A DNA stretch of 64,000 nucleotides. Origin: Talpa occidentalis. Lineage: Eukaryota > Chordata > Mammalia > Eulipotyphla > Talpidae. The stretch lies in contig NW_023603184.1 in the NCBI RefSeq assembly GCF_014898055.3, positions 106,320,615-106,384,614 of the forward strand, read 5' to 3'. This document shows positions 1 to 12,079 of the stretch, piece by piece. The notes under the pieces are model-generated. The model worked only from the letters and a program-made list of their open reading frames with translations, was not told the DNA's origin and made no database searches. Numbering within the stretch: the stretch's first letter is position 1; the number at the start of each line of letters is the position of its first letter. The translations under genes were made by a program, and so were the position numbers.

Positions 1-2265
1 AACATAGAGAGATGAGTGTTTAATGACCTTCAACAAATTTTTATTGTAAGATCCATAACAGTTAACTATATACACTGACATCTCTGGCCTGGAGCAGTCT
101 CCATTCTCAAAGTCAGAAGAAGAGGCCCAAATTCTGTCTTGCTACAATGGCTCATGAAAACTGGTATTAGTGTATCAGCCTAAAATGAACTTGTCAAAAC
201 TGCTGGCCCCTGAGACTTCCACCACATCCTTATAATTAGAATTTTCCACACTGAGTATCACCTTCATACCTACCCTAATGCACTTTCCTTTAACTCTTTG
301 CATCAGTGGATAAAACACTGCAGTCAGCAGATACTTTTCAACCATTTCTTCCCCAAACCAAGACATCTGATGAAGTCTAATAAGTAGCAACAATCAAGAT
401 GCTCTTGAATTTCCATGATCCCCAACCACCTGCCTTAACGTCGTAGTCTCACAAACAACTGGCCATAACCTGAATTGAAAGGTCATTTTCAGTGTCAAAG
501 GACAAGCTCAGACTCTTTCCTCATATAGCGACTTTAATTTGTAAACAATATTAATGAAAACAGGAGAAAACAATTGTCCTTCTGCTGAATATCTTAGGTT
601 ATGAAATCATCACAACATACTATGTTTATTTCCTTTTAGGCCCACTGCTTAGTTTCCTTCAGGTACTGTAAGGCTTCATTTAAGTCCATGATCTATGGGT
701 CAGGACTTACTTTCATGGCTGGGTTTGCGACTCTCCACTCAGGGAAAGGAAGCACTTTCAAGAACTCACCCAGACCCTCAGATTCACTGGGATCCTAAAG
801 TAAGGAGGCTATTTCTTTCTTTTCTCATAACCAATAGCCAATCTCAGTCCAAGATAGTTCTACTGTAACACAATGTCCCTATGAGTTCTGAGACAATAGG
901 TTACTTTTCCCCTTTTTTTCCAGAATCACCCTGGAGCACCTAGTAAGTGCTCAATAAATGTTTACAAAATTCAGGTCTCTGATCACTGTTTGGGAGACTA
1001 AATAGAAAAATGGTGACAGTTTTCATTGCCTTCAAAGTTTCTAAAATTCTAGATAGGTTAGTTTCAAAAAATAAGGATTTCAGTGATTATGAATTCAATG
1101 GACAATGCCAATGAAGATATGTAGAGGAGTACCCATTTAAAGCATCTCTGTAACCCCAAAATCTCTAGGATCACATTTTTAGTAATGTAGGCTTTGGGCA
1201 TAATTGTGATCCAATTTCTTGTAGTTGACAAGCTTCTGTAATTCAAAGAACAGTATCTTCCAAAATTAGGAAAAGCTCAGAGGCATGGATATCCATTCTT
1301 TTGTCTTCCCAAAACAAAATGCTTCTCTAGGAAATACTCCTTTTAATATGCATGTCAAAAGCAGTGGCCAAATTCTAGCAGATATTAACATCCCACTTCA
1401 CATGATTTAGGACCAGCCACCCTACCAAATTTGGGCTTGCCATTGAGCAAATCTCTTTGGCTGTTATGACTGGTGTGGGAATGCTACTTAACTTAAACAG
1501 ATCATTTCTAGGTTAGTTTTATCTTGAGATAAGAGATTAGGTTTTAATGCCTTTGCCTCTCTAGCAGTAAAAGACAGAAGTCAAGTAGTTGCTGGTTAAC
1601 ATTTCCCAGCCATGAAAAGAAACCAGTCTTTAGCAACAGAGATGATAGTGGCACACAGAGTGAAGTAGTGTGAAAAGAAATAGATTGGGGGGTGCAGATG
1701 GAACCCCAGTTCTAGCTCCAGTTGTCTTTTCCCTGTAATCTGGTGATATTATATTCCTACCATGCAGCTATAATAGACGTAAACTCAAGAGCATAATAAT
1801 AAACTAATTAAGAAGAGATAAGTTGTTTGCATGTTTATTACCTTTTTTCTTAATACAATGTATTTATTTGCAAATATACATAATTTAATTTTTAATGATG
1901 TCTCTCTGTTTAACAACCAACTAGCAAAATTTTTGAGAATTTAACCATCAATCCGGTAAGAGATAAATGGTACAAGCACTCCCCTGGGGCACAGTAAGCT
2001 TGCTTAGTTGAAGGGGTTTTTTATACCAGAGTTTTACATTTTTCTATAATTAGATCTACCAAAATTTTGTGGTTTCAGCCTATTGTGTTATATTAATAAG
2101 GTCTCCTCCTATTCAAAGATTATTAAAATATTCATTTTACTTCTGCATTTTCATCTTTCTTTTTTGCTGTTTTTAAATGATACTTTAATATTTATTTTTC
2201 TGAGTGAAAAATAACATAGATGTTCTAGAACATTAATACACAGAAAAGTATAACATTAAAATAAA
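1..2265. other. Gene-free stretch, mostly unassigned
   Basis: I see no gene here. Open frames are short and lack recognisable domains. The only repeat trace I can support is a MIR 3' tail near 928-960 (plus strand), where sequence reading GTGCTCAATAAATGTTTAC matches the end of the MIR consensus. The rest is AT-rich, apparently single-copy DNA. Confidence 0.5.
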
Positions 2266-2280
2266 AATCACCAGGATTCT

Positions 2281-2534
2281 GGGGCCTCCCATGGTGGCGC
2301 AGTAGTTGAGCGCTGGGCTGGGAAGCTGTCCGCAGCCTATGCAGCGCTGGTTCTTTCCCCAGCAGCAGGCGAGAGTCCCACATGGCGTGACAGTCCTCTC
2401 TACGCCCGCTGCTCCCCTCAGCAGTGTATTTCGTCGGTCTGCCTGTTCTGTACCCCGCTCTGTCTCCAGTGAATCCTCTCACCCTCCCGCGCTTCTGACT
2501 GTACCCAGTGCTTGTATAAATCAATCAATCAATC
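2281..2534 (+). mobile_element. tRNA-derived SINE, full length (copy 1)
   Basis: The element starts with the GGGCCTCCC head and a recognisable A box. The B-box region is damaged (GGTTCTTTCCCC). It ends in a CAAT-type tail instead of the usual TAAA. A 12-bp target duplication, AATCACCAGGAT, lies at 2266-2277 and 2535-2546. The length of about 250 bp is typical for the family in this window. Confidence 0.9.
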
Positions 2535-2546
2535 AATCACCAGGAT

Positions 2547-3595
2547 AATGCCAGCCAGAGACAGATATTGTGAACATTTTAAAGTGTACATTTACAGCCT
2601 TATTTTTTTTGTCCTAAGTATATATGTATGTTTAAAATTGAAATTACTTGGATTATGCACAGTATGTTCAGTTTTTTCTATTAATATGCCATGAATGTTT
2701 ATTAATGACTATCCCTTAGAACTATTTTAATATATGCAAAATGCTCAATAAAATTTATCTAAATGCAAAGTTTACTTAAAATTTTTCCTATTGCAGAATA
2801 GCTACCAAGTTTCAATGTCTTGCTGTCTTAAATCATGAAAGTTTGGCTATATTTCTGACTTGTTCCTGACAAATAACTCCAAAAATTTGATCATTAGATT
2901 AAAAAAAATTCATTCTTGTTACAGATTCCCAATTTGCCCCCATAACTAATATACAAACTTATGTTTTTTCTATCAATAATTTTTTGGTGTGTTTTACATA
3001 TTCAACAATAGGCAGTCACCTTGGGGAAAATATTTGCCATTATGATAGTCTTAAAAAAATATTTCCTGTTACTTAAATTTGAAAGTCTTGGATTAAGAGC
3101 CATAATTTTAATTAAACTCATACAAAAGCTATATACAATTCATGTATAAAACTTCAAGTTTGGAATAAGTAAACACTAGTGAAACCTTTGCCCCATCTAT
3201 GCCATAGCCTATATCTCACTTCTGAAAGTTCCACCAGCCTCACTGCCTTCTCCTCCACTCCTCCTCATCATCATAGTGATATTCAGAACATTTCTGATCT
3301 ACCCTCTTGGCAAATTTTTACTGTATAATTTGCTATTAACTATAGACTATGCTATCAGTAGATCACTAGGACTTCATCTTAAATAAACAAAATTTTTTAC
3401 CATTGTTTTATTTTGTTTTTTAGCCTTTGTGTCCTTTCATAATAAAGCAAAAACTTAATAAAAAGCTTTTATTTTTGCAAAATTTACTGATCTGTAAAGT
3501 ATGAGTTAATAATTTTTGCTTCCCCCCAAAAAATGTTAACCTGTTTTCATAATACCTTTTATTTGAATAAACTCCCTCCTACTTTACCTTTATGA
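2547..3595. other. AT-rich stretch with probable L1 3' UTR remnant
   Basis: No gene is visible. Around 3289-3395 the plus strand resembles a common old L1 3' region (a CTACCCTCTTGGCAAATTT-like block followed by TATTAACTATAGAC). The match is by eye and the subfamily is unknown. The rest is unassigned. Confidence 0.4.
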
Positions 3596-3599
3596 TATG

Positions 3600-4850
3600 T
3601 TAAATTGTGATGACTACCTGAATCTGTTCTTGGATTTCTGGCCCATTGATTTATCTCTAAATTTTATAGCTAGAGTCATACTGTTCTGATTAGTAAATCT
3701 TTAAAATATACTTTATCTCCTTTAGCATATCTCTCCTGCTACTCTTTCAAGTTTTTTCTGGACTATGTTTGTATATTATTATTCCAAATGAATTACATAA
3801 TCATTTTTGACAGGCTTCAAAAAAATTAGGATTTTAATAGCACTCATATTAAATTTTTTACTCCCTCATGATATTGAATCCTACCTAGTACATGGCATTT
3901 ATATCTATAGCAATCTGCTATTTATCTAAGTCCTCTTTTCTCTCTCTTTTTTTTTTTAAGATTTATTTATTTATACAAGAACTGGGGTACAGGTCAGAGG
4001 CATGGGAGGGTGAAATCACCAGAGACAGAGCAAGGAGCAGAACAGGCAGATGGACCGAAGGCAGTGCTAAGGGGAGCAGCAGGGGAGGCAGGAAAGGTCT
4101 GCCGCACCATGTGGGTATCTCCCTGGCTGGCCAGGAATTGGACAGCTTCACAAAGCAGTGTTCAACCTACTGCGCCACCAGGGAGGTCCATCTCTTATTT
4201 CTTGTAGTCAAGGTTTTATATATATTTTTTAAATTTAGGCTTTATGCTTTTCTTATTGTTTATTTTTATAAATTTTCTACGTTGTTGCTATTGATAATGG
4301 AATTTCTCATTCTATTCTCTCAGAAAGTTTTAGTCAAAAATAAAAAAATGATTGATTTTAAAGGTAATAATTTTGTTTTTTATGTTTACTTATAACTGCT
4401 CACTCTTCTGGCTCTCTTACTGATTCTAGTAGTCTTTTATTTGATTTTTATCTTCAGATAAAAGTATTTTGCTTTGTCTTCAATATTCATACTGCTTATT
4501 TTCTTTCCTTGTCTAATTGCATTGGCAGGACTGCCAAACAATATTGAATAATAATAGTAAAAGTGAACATCCTTGCTTTGTTTCTTCTTTTTATGTAAAT
4601 TGCTCTAGTTTTCATCTTTGTAGATACTTTTTATTATTTTTAAATGGTATCATTATAATCCTATAAGACTGAAGAATTTTATTAACTGAATAATGACTTT
4701 TATTAAATATTTTTCTGCCCTATGAGATTTGTGTTTTTCCTTTTAATTTTTTTAACAAATTTTCTAATGACCTATCTGTAGAAAACATACCAGACTCTTA
4801 AATTGTTGTATTAATGCTGAATTTAATTTAGCATGATGAATTTCATAGAA
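3600..4850 (-). mobile_element. Old LINE-1 ORF2 fragment, reverse orientation
   Basis: On the plus strand the T-rich sequence reads like reversed L1 ORF2. A clear block near 4520-4600 contains AATATTGAATAATAATAG followed by GTGAACATCCTTGCTTTG, the usual reversed L1 pattern. No long frame survives, so this is a dead copy. A SINE inserted into it at 3949-4189. Both ends are uncertain. Confidence 0.55.
3949..4189 (-). mobile_element. tRNA-derived SINE (copy 2), inside L1
   Basis: Reverse-strand copy. The T-run plus TTTATTTATTTATAC marks the tail on the left, and CCACCAGGGAGGTCC is the reversed head on the right. It carries the family body (reversed CTCTGTCTCTGGTGA region). The B-box area is shortened and mutated. 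I could not find a clean target duplication. Confidence 0.85.
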
Positions 4851-6220
4851 CAAGTACAAAAAATATTGATTGATTCAAAAACGAAAATCACTGCTCTTCT
4901 ATGCCATGAAGAAATGAAATTGCCATAGTAATTTTATCTCTTAGGATAATGAGGAAAACAAGGATCTCAATTAATGAGCTCCAGAATTGATAAATGCCTA
5001 GGATAGCATTTCCTGGGTATTAGGACTTAATTTCTGAGAGAAGGTGACTTCTGGCTTCTATGTAGATTTTTATGCCCCTTGACTTGATAAATGTTAAGGG
5101 GAATGGACAGGTTAACATCTGAAGAAAAAAAGTAAAAAAACAGACCTGCTATCAGAACCCTTAGGAAATAGCACTGTGTGAGAAAGTTTAACTAGGATAG
5201 CAACTTTACTAACAAAAATTTCCTGTGGCAGTGGAAAACTTCCCGGGGTCTGCCATATGCTCTTTTTGCACTCCATCGATGGTGAGTGTCTTCCTTGCTA
5301 TTTCAGTATAATAGCTATGGAACCTGAGCCTAGAAAGAGGACCACCTCTTCCTCCCCCATGCCCCCTATGTCCGGGTAGAATTGGATTGAATATAAATAC
5401 TCTAATGTTCAAAATCTGTTTAAAAAAAAAAATTGCCCTGTATGACAGTTTTCAGCTTTTCACAGTCCTCTTGGTCACAAAAATCTTCCTAATTTATAAC
5501 CTCAATTCTCCATACTCTCTAGCTCTTATAATTAGTGTTTTAAAGTTGCTTTTGTCAAAATTTTCCCAAAAGAGTTCTTCCCTTTCCAGGTAGCTACCTC
5601 ACTAGGAATAAAACTATGAGGAATGAGAAACCACTACACAAAATCCAGCTCTGCAAGTTTCCATTCCCTCACCAAGGCTTGATTAATCTCCTGCTATCTA
5701 CCAAGTACCAAAGCAAAGGTTAGAAGGGCATAGGGAGGGGATGATAAGGAAACCTTTCAAATAAAGATGACTCATACCCCCTTCCTGTCCCCAAGAAGCT
5801 TGTATGTATTACCTGAGAAGAAAACACTAGAAATAAAAGATTATTCCCTAAAGGTATTTTTCCATGGATTGTAATTTCAAAATGAGAATCTTACATATGG
5901 AAGAAGGGTATCTTCAAACACAATACAAAGCATTTTACTCTATTTGATGTTTGTAGAGATCATTTTCCAAGAAAATAAAGGTGTATTATGTTTGTTCCCC
6001 CAATATTTACACATCCCCTCACCACCAACATCCTTCTTCCCATCACACACACACATAAGGCTGTTAGGAACTTCAAAGGGAGTTTGGTGCTTGAAAGAGA
6101 CCCAGGAAGACTGAAATGGACACACACAGCTATTAATCTCAGAACACCTCTCTGAGTTGGGGAAACAAACCCTTAAAGACAAAGGAGTTAGACTCAACAA
6201 TTAAACAACTTTCTCAGAGT
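4851..6220. other. Gene-free unassigned stretch
   Basis: No confirmed gene or repeat. It contains the possible cryptic exon described separately at 5232-5281. The frame on the reverse strand at 5209-5412 is open for 67 codons, but I do not recognise the product and see no support that it is a gene. Confidence 0.4.
5232..5281 (+). other. Possible cryptic 50-nt exon
   Basis: A perfect branch-point-like TACTAAC (5207-5213) lies 18 nt before a CAG acceptor (ending 5231). The segment after it ends at ATG|GTGAGTG, a strong 5' splice-site match (5282 onward). All three frames are open across the 50 nt. These signals occur by chance in mammalian DNA, so this is a candidate only. It may be a non-coding or non-functional exon. 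Confidence 0.2.
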
Positions 6221-6224
6221 CAAA

Positions 6225-6475
6225 ATGGTTCATGGGCATTGAGCATGGTGGTAGAGAGCTTTGAAGTCAAACTTTGGAATTTGAATCCTTGCCCCAACCC
6301 AGATCACCAGCATAACCTCTGGAAAATTAACCTCTCTATGGTTCCCTTCCCTGGAAAGATGGGAATAAAAATAACACCTACCACACAAGGTTCTTTGAGG
6401 ATTAAGTGAATCAATACGTGCAAAATGTTAGAATACAACTTTGCACATGTTAACCATTCATAAGTGTCTATAAAT
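6225..6475 (+). mobile_element. MIR element
   Basis: The order of blocks follows the MIR consensus: a 'gagctttgaagtcaaac' segment, 'cctctggaaaattaacctct', 'aaagatgggaataaaaataa', then 'gaggattaagtgaatcaata'. It is strongly diverged, as expected for this ancient tRNA-derived SINE. Confidence 0.75.
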
Positions 6476-6679
6476 ATTGTTCTATCAGCAACAGTATAGA
6501 CCAGCTCCCAGTCTTCTGCATACACATTCGATTCAGCTCACAGCCATCACTTTAACAGCACTTATACTAGATTCCAGCAGCCCAGCCATTAAAACTTTAA
6601 GACAGAAATCAACCCTAAGCCATCCCACAAAATCAAATTTTCTTTTAGCTGAAATTACACATTTTCATTGCTATGATCT

Positions 6680-6703
6680 TTTTGTTGTTGTTGTTGTTGT
6701 TTT
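6680..6703. repeat. (GTT)n microsatellite
   Basis: About seven tandem GTT units followed by a short T-run. Confidence 0.9.
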
Positions 6704-9333
6704 AATGGCAGGAACACAAATATGACATAGAGTCCAAGAAGGTTTGTTTTGTCCCAGGAAGATTACCTGACTCTTTTCAAGAAATAATGACTACAAATTC
6801 TGAGGAAGGAAAAAACATCTCATACTTGTGGTCAAGCTGCAAAATTTTTTTTTACCTATATCAAATTGTCAGATCATTCTTCATTTTCAGTTAGTTTTAT
6901 GTTGTGTGTTACTATGTGGTCATGATTACAACCTATATTTCAGAAATATCCATACTTAAAATTAGATATTAAAAACCTAGTTCTATAAAATCTTGCTTCT
7001 CATTCCAAACAGGTAAGTAGTCACTATATAGGAATCTGTAATATAAGTTTTTTGTGATATAATAAAAATAAATATAATTTAAAATCCTTAAAATATACCA
7101 CCCTCCATACCAGCCCCCACACTCCTTATCCCAACAAAGCCCTAGATTAACCTCTGTTAACTAGAGGCAATTCTCATAGCCATAAACAAAATTTAGAATC
7201 CAGTCTCTATTTGAACCACCTACCTTCACCTTCACATACAGACACATACATACTGGTCTCAGACTAACTGAACTTAACTGAAGAACTCAGATCCTTGTTC
7301 GACAGCCATTAGTATCAGACAACTTATAAATTCAGGTGACTTTCCCAAAGTCGCACTGTGTATTTTCACATCAACTTGAGTGTCTGCTCCCTTCAACACA
7401 TTTTAAGGAACATTATTCATTACCACTATTGGATAAAATAACACATACCCAATTGATGATACACTAGGTATCAGTTTATTAAATAAAGACCACAGTAATG
7501 ATATTATTTATATTTTTAATTTCTTAATGGAGAAAAGTCTTTGAAATATCTGCTCTAACCCCAATGACCACCTCCCCTTGTCTGGTAACTCTGCCTCATC
7601 CTCCAAGGGAAAGCTCAGCAGTTATGTTTATACTATGCCATCTCCTTTCTGAACAAGGGAAAACACTGGTCCAAGTTAAACCATCATATTTTCTCTCCTG
7701 AGAATTTGGGCTTGATTCTGGTCCCTCGCTCTGGATGGGGAGACATGAGCAGAGGACACACAAAGTCCCCTTTCTGGTATCTCCTTGACAGGTTTGCAAA
7801 CAGTATAAAGAGAAGTAGAAACCCAGAGTGGGGACTTGGGGAGTGGGACTGTGTGTTGTCAGCAGAGCCTAGAACAGCATGGCCTTGGTAATGGTTTGGT
7901 AGGCTTCCTGCAGCAAACTATGGTCTGGGAGATATCACAAGAATCAGCCATCCATGGGAGGCAGCTGAGAACTGAGGGCGGCCATGTTCAGGAGGGGGAT
8001 GTAGCCCTTCTTGTGGGAGGAGGACTTTGCTGCATTCCTCACCTGTCTGGCTCCTTGCCGGCACCGCCTCCTTCCCTGGCCAGGTATCAGTCCGCACAAC
8101 CTTCAGGCATTTATTTATTCATAGAAAATGATGAGTTCATCTCTTTTAAGGGGTTCTCTATAAATAATTCAAAATGTCACTCTTTTAAAGGGCATTTGCA
8201 TTTCTATAGGCATTACTACTACAACAGCAGAAGTAATACAGGTGTCAGTACTCCACTAGCTGTAGTGATAGTAAGTACTAATAATTTGAGAAGTTCTAGG
8301 TTGCTACAGGCCCAGGTATCTCCCTGGGCTCTGCTGCTCCCCTCAAGTATTCTCTCCTGTGGAGACACACATATTACCCCAAGCATCAGCTCCAAAATTC
8401 CTGATGAAATCCCTCACAGAGGCTTTCTGCCTTGGTTTACCTTCTTTGTTGACTTTGTTCAAATGTCTCAGAATTCAACACAATGGGAGCCTAACAGAAT
8501 GGGAACGGGTCTTGGGCAGTGACTGTGGGTACAGAGCTGTGAGAGAGCAGAGAGGGAACGAGGCCAAACACTGAGTTCTGAAGAATGCAAGATGTGAAGG
8601 GTGATAGGAGAGGAGGAATCAGAGAGAAAGAGGGAGAAATTAGAAATATCAGAAAGGATGAGGAGAGAGCTTTTGAGAATAAGGGACAAGTTATAGTCCA
8701 GAAGTGGAAGAAAATTGTGTGAGCAGAGATTGGCAATGGGCAATGAGGTCAGCAACTGAGAACACTGACGTCTCCATCTCGCTCTCATCTACACCAGCAC
8801 AGACGTGAGGCAGGAGTCTGCCAGAGAGAAGGCAGAACCCAAGGGCAGTAAGAAGCCAGAGACGGGCTAATGTGTCCCAAAGAGTCCCAAATATGGAAGG
8901 TGCCAAGCTGAGAATAATTAAGTCAGTATTATATAGAAAATGCTTTCAAGTCTATTGGTCAATGTCAGTCCCTCTCACCACCACAGCCAGACACTCTGGG
9001 CTGCCACAGAGGGACGCCACTACCTGGTGTAGAATGAATCCAATACCCCGATAAGCAGACATGCAGCTACCTGGACTGTTATTTGTTCTTGTTCATCTGA
9101 CAGCCACTTCTAAAACAGGGAGGGAAATTTTCACCAAAAAACCCCACTTTGTAGAGATGGAATCAACAAAGAGATAGAGTATCTGAATGGATTCAACTCA
9201 ATCACCATAACTTTTCCAGCCATATAAAACAACAAGAACTGAGGTCTAGGATAATAACCCTGAAATAAAAGACCCCAATCACTGAAGAAATACTTATCCT
9301 CATCTACTTCACTTAACAAAAGTTTTATTCATT
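6704..9333. other. Gene-free unassigned stretch
   Basis: I find no recognisable repeat or gene. The plus strand is open for 228 codons at 7836-8522, but the translation shows no domain, signal peptide or family resemblance. The stretch 8530-8870 is purine-rich (GA-rich). Parts may be very old repeats that I cannot name by eye. Confidence 0.4.
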
Positions 9334-9349
9334 AAAAAGTTCTATTCAC

Positions 9350-9640
9350 GGGCCTCCCCGGTGGCGCAGTGGTTGAGCGCTGGGTTGTGAAGCTGCCTGC
9401 AGCCTCTGCGGCGCCGGTTCGATCCCCGGCTGCTCCCCGGCCACCGGAGGAGGGTCCCACATGGCGCGCAGACCTCTCCTGCCGCCCGCTGCTCCCCTCA
9501 GCAGTGTACTTCGGTCCTTCTGCCTGCTCTGCTCCCGGCTCCAGCTCTGGTGAATTCTCTCACCCTCCCGTGCTTCTGACTGTACCCAGTGCTTGTATAA
9601 ATAAATAAATAAATCTAAAAAAAAATTTAAAAAAAAAAAA
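9350..9640 (+). mobile_element. tRNA-derived SINE, young subfamily (copy 3)
   Basis: This is the best-preserved copy. The A box TGGCGCAGTGG (9362-9372) and B box GGTTCGATCCC (9416-9426) are intact, as expected for an RNA polymerase III promoter. It carries the young-subfamily insert CCGGCCACCGGAGGAGGGTC. The tail is (TAAA)n then a long A-run. A perfect 16-bp target duplication, AAAAAGTTCTATTCAC, lies at 9334-9349 and 9641-9656. Confidence 0.95.
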
Positions 9641-9656
9641 AAAAAGTTCTATTCAC

Positions 9657-10111
9657 TTAATCTTGTCAACAATCCTGTGAGGTAGATATTACCTAGTTAA
9701 AGTTACTTAATCAAATTTAATTTAGTTATAGTCTCACAGCAAATTTATTTTGGTAATTGTAGATCGTCTTAGTACTCCTGTGAGTTTCAGAAATCAAAAA
9801 TTAAGTTACTTATGAAGAAACTAGACTTCTGTAGTCTGAGAAAAACACTTTGGAAATATTCCATTTCTTGATGTAACTATTTTTAAATTATTGAGATACC
9901 AGATGAAAAAAGCAGTAAGTTTGAGATGCTCTCTTATATTCTCCTAGGCTTAAAAATAACCAGCTTAATTGGGGTTTAAGTCTATAACTTGGGTAAAGGA
10001 ATACTACTGAAACATCTGTACCCCTTAATAATTTCATTATGCAAATTTATCATTAGGTCTTTGTCTGAGGATGGTGGGAAAAGGTAGCCCTCATTTTCAT
10101 ATGAAGCAAAT
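9657..10111. other. Unassigned spacer between SINEs
   Basis: AT-rich sequence with no gene, RNA or clear repeat that I can support. Confidence 0.5.
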
Positions 10112-10127
10112 AAAAGTTATTAGACCA

Positions 10128-10410
10128 GGGCCTCCCCGGTGGCGCAGCGGTTGAGCACTGGGTTGCGAAGCTGCCCACAGCCTCTGCAGAGCCGGTTGGA
10201 TCCCTGGCTGCTCCCCGGCCACCGGAGGAGGGTCCTACATGGCTCGCAGACCTCTCCTGCCGCCCGCTGCTTCCTTCAGCAGTGTACTTCGGTCCTTCTG
10301 CCTGTTCTGCTCCCCGCTCTGGCTCTGGTGAATTCTCTCACCCTCCCACACTTCTGACTGTACCCAGTGCTCGTATGTATAAATAAATAAATAAATAAAA
10401 TCTTAAAAAA
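10128..10410 (+). mobile_element. tRNA-derived SINE, young subfamily (copy 4)
   Basis: Same subfamily as copy 3, with the CCGGCCACCGGAGGAGGGTC block. The A box is intact. The B box has one change (GGTTGGATCCC). A perfect 17-bp target duplication, AAAAGTTATTAGACCAG, lies at 10112-10128 and 10411-10427, overlapping the first base of the head. Confidence 0.95.
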
Positions 10411-10524
10411 AAAAGTTATTAGACCAGGAAACACAGAAATGAAAATTATAACTCATTTCTCCTGATTTCCTTTCTTTTTATTTCTAGTTCACTATGATAT
10501 TTTTCCATCCTTAGACCCTCTGGG

Positions 10525-10582
10525 CTAATAATAGTAATAATATTAATATAATAGTACTAATACTAATATAATACTAATATAA
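10525..10582. repeat. Degenerate (TAATA)-rich simple repeat
   Basis: Irregular runs of TAATA/TACTAA units over about 58 bp. Confidence 0.7.
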
Positions 10583-10693
10583 GATGTGCTACTCTAATAA
10601 AATACCCTGTGCTAATCAGTGAAACTATATATATCAAGACTGATTCAAACATTTTTGTACATGATTAGAAATTGCTACATTCTGCCTTTCCTT

Positions 10694-10737
10694 TTCTCTC
10701 TCTCTCTTTCTCTCTCACTCTCTCTCACACACACACC
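10694..10737. repeat. (TC)n(AC)n microsatellite
   Basis: TCTC-rich run that changes into CACACACAC. Confidence 0.9.
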
Positions 10738-12079
10738 TGGCAGCCTTTCTGACTAGGACAGTTTTGTGAAAGTTTGTCCTGCTGTGGACTGTTGATTGAC
10801 AGATCCCTCCAGAACCTAGCAATAGCTGACTCATTCTCCTTTTCCACTGACCAAGCCCTGCTGTCAGAGGAAAGATGGCCAGCAGTGAGAAAAGAACTGC
10901 TCCAGGAAAGGGTATACGTGCAAGGGGCAGCTGTTTCCCTTCTCTCTCAGGATGTCCAGGTGCCATTACTAAATTTCCTGTATGCAGGGCCCTGGAAAAG
11001 TTCACTGATCTCAGGCAAGGACTGGGGGTTGGGGGACAGGGGCACTTTTTCTTTTCAAACTTTCTTTTGCTCACTATGTTGTTCTATAAATTATTCCTGT
11101 AAGATTTATAACCATTTCTATGCTTCAAGTCAAACATTCTTTTAAGGCCAAACAGAGTAATTTACTAGATTTGTGTCTCTAAACAATCTTATAAATAGTT
11201 ACTCTCTAGTTCAAGGTGAATAACAGTCTGTGGCAGGCTAGTATCAAAGAATACTGATTGCAATTCAATTTTATTACCTTTGAGGATTCACCCTGAGGAA
11301 TACGGCAGACTGGTCAAAAATCTATAGGCTGATCATTGTGGGTCTGCATTGGAAAATCCTTTCCAAGTAAACCTCTCCTATAAGGGTTTTGCTTCCTCTC
11401 TTCATTGATGACCATATATATTTTTTTCTTTCTCAGAGATGGCAAAATGACAGTGTTGCTAATCTTACTTGAAGCCACAACTGGGATGGGCAGTGTGTGG
11501 ACTGCTGGATCTAGGTCATGACTGCAAATATTTGTTTAGACCCTGATATGCCTGACAAACTCCCTCTTTCTTTGATGCTATTGAAAATGGCGGTGAACAC
11601 TCTGTTAATGCCATTACAGCTTCTCACTCTCAATAACTTTGCCTGCTATGTAAACTTCATATGAGATGGTGCAAGATTTTTAGGAAACTAGATATTCTAC
11701 CTGGACATATTTAACTCTCATGATTCTAGAAATACTCCCATTCACCTATGAACTTTATTTGGCCTGGAATTTGATAACACATTAATAGCATTTTCTGCCA
11801 GTTTACCAGTAGGTAAACTCTTTATTTCCCCAGAAGTATACATAATATTCCAAAATGTACATTGACCACAGCCAACTTAGGAATATTTTGGTGAGGTGGT
11901 GGGATGATGTGAAGAAGTCTAAACAGACAACTCAATTCTAGTGCTAATTGTTGTCTGAAGGAACACAACAAAGCAAACTCAGTTTGCACCTATTTCTGTT
12001 CTCTTTCATGTCCTTCAAAGCTCAGTATTATTTAACCAGAGTAAAAAAAATAACATTTGTTGAAGATTCCTTTCTCTCA
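10738..12079. other. Gene-free unassigned stretch
   Basis: No gene or clear repeat. Two overlapping frames near 10774-11145 are open for 75-123 codons on the plus strand and one of 119 codons on the minus strand. None resembles a known protein. Confidence 0.4.

Noticed and set aside
5209..5412. 67-codon reverse frame as a processed pseudogene
   Set aside because: An A-run follows on the opposite strand and I do not recognise the translation, so there is no parent gene to support it.
7836..8522. 228-codon plus-strand open frame
   Set aside because: No signal peptide, domain or family resemblance, no splice context I trust, and frames of this length are expected by chance in 64 kb.
9362..9426. 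tRNA gene call
   Set aside because: A and B boxes belong to the SINE head. The fold is not a full cloverleaf and the unit continues into the SINE body.
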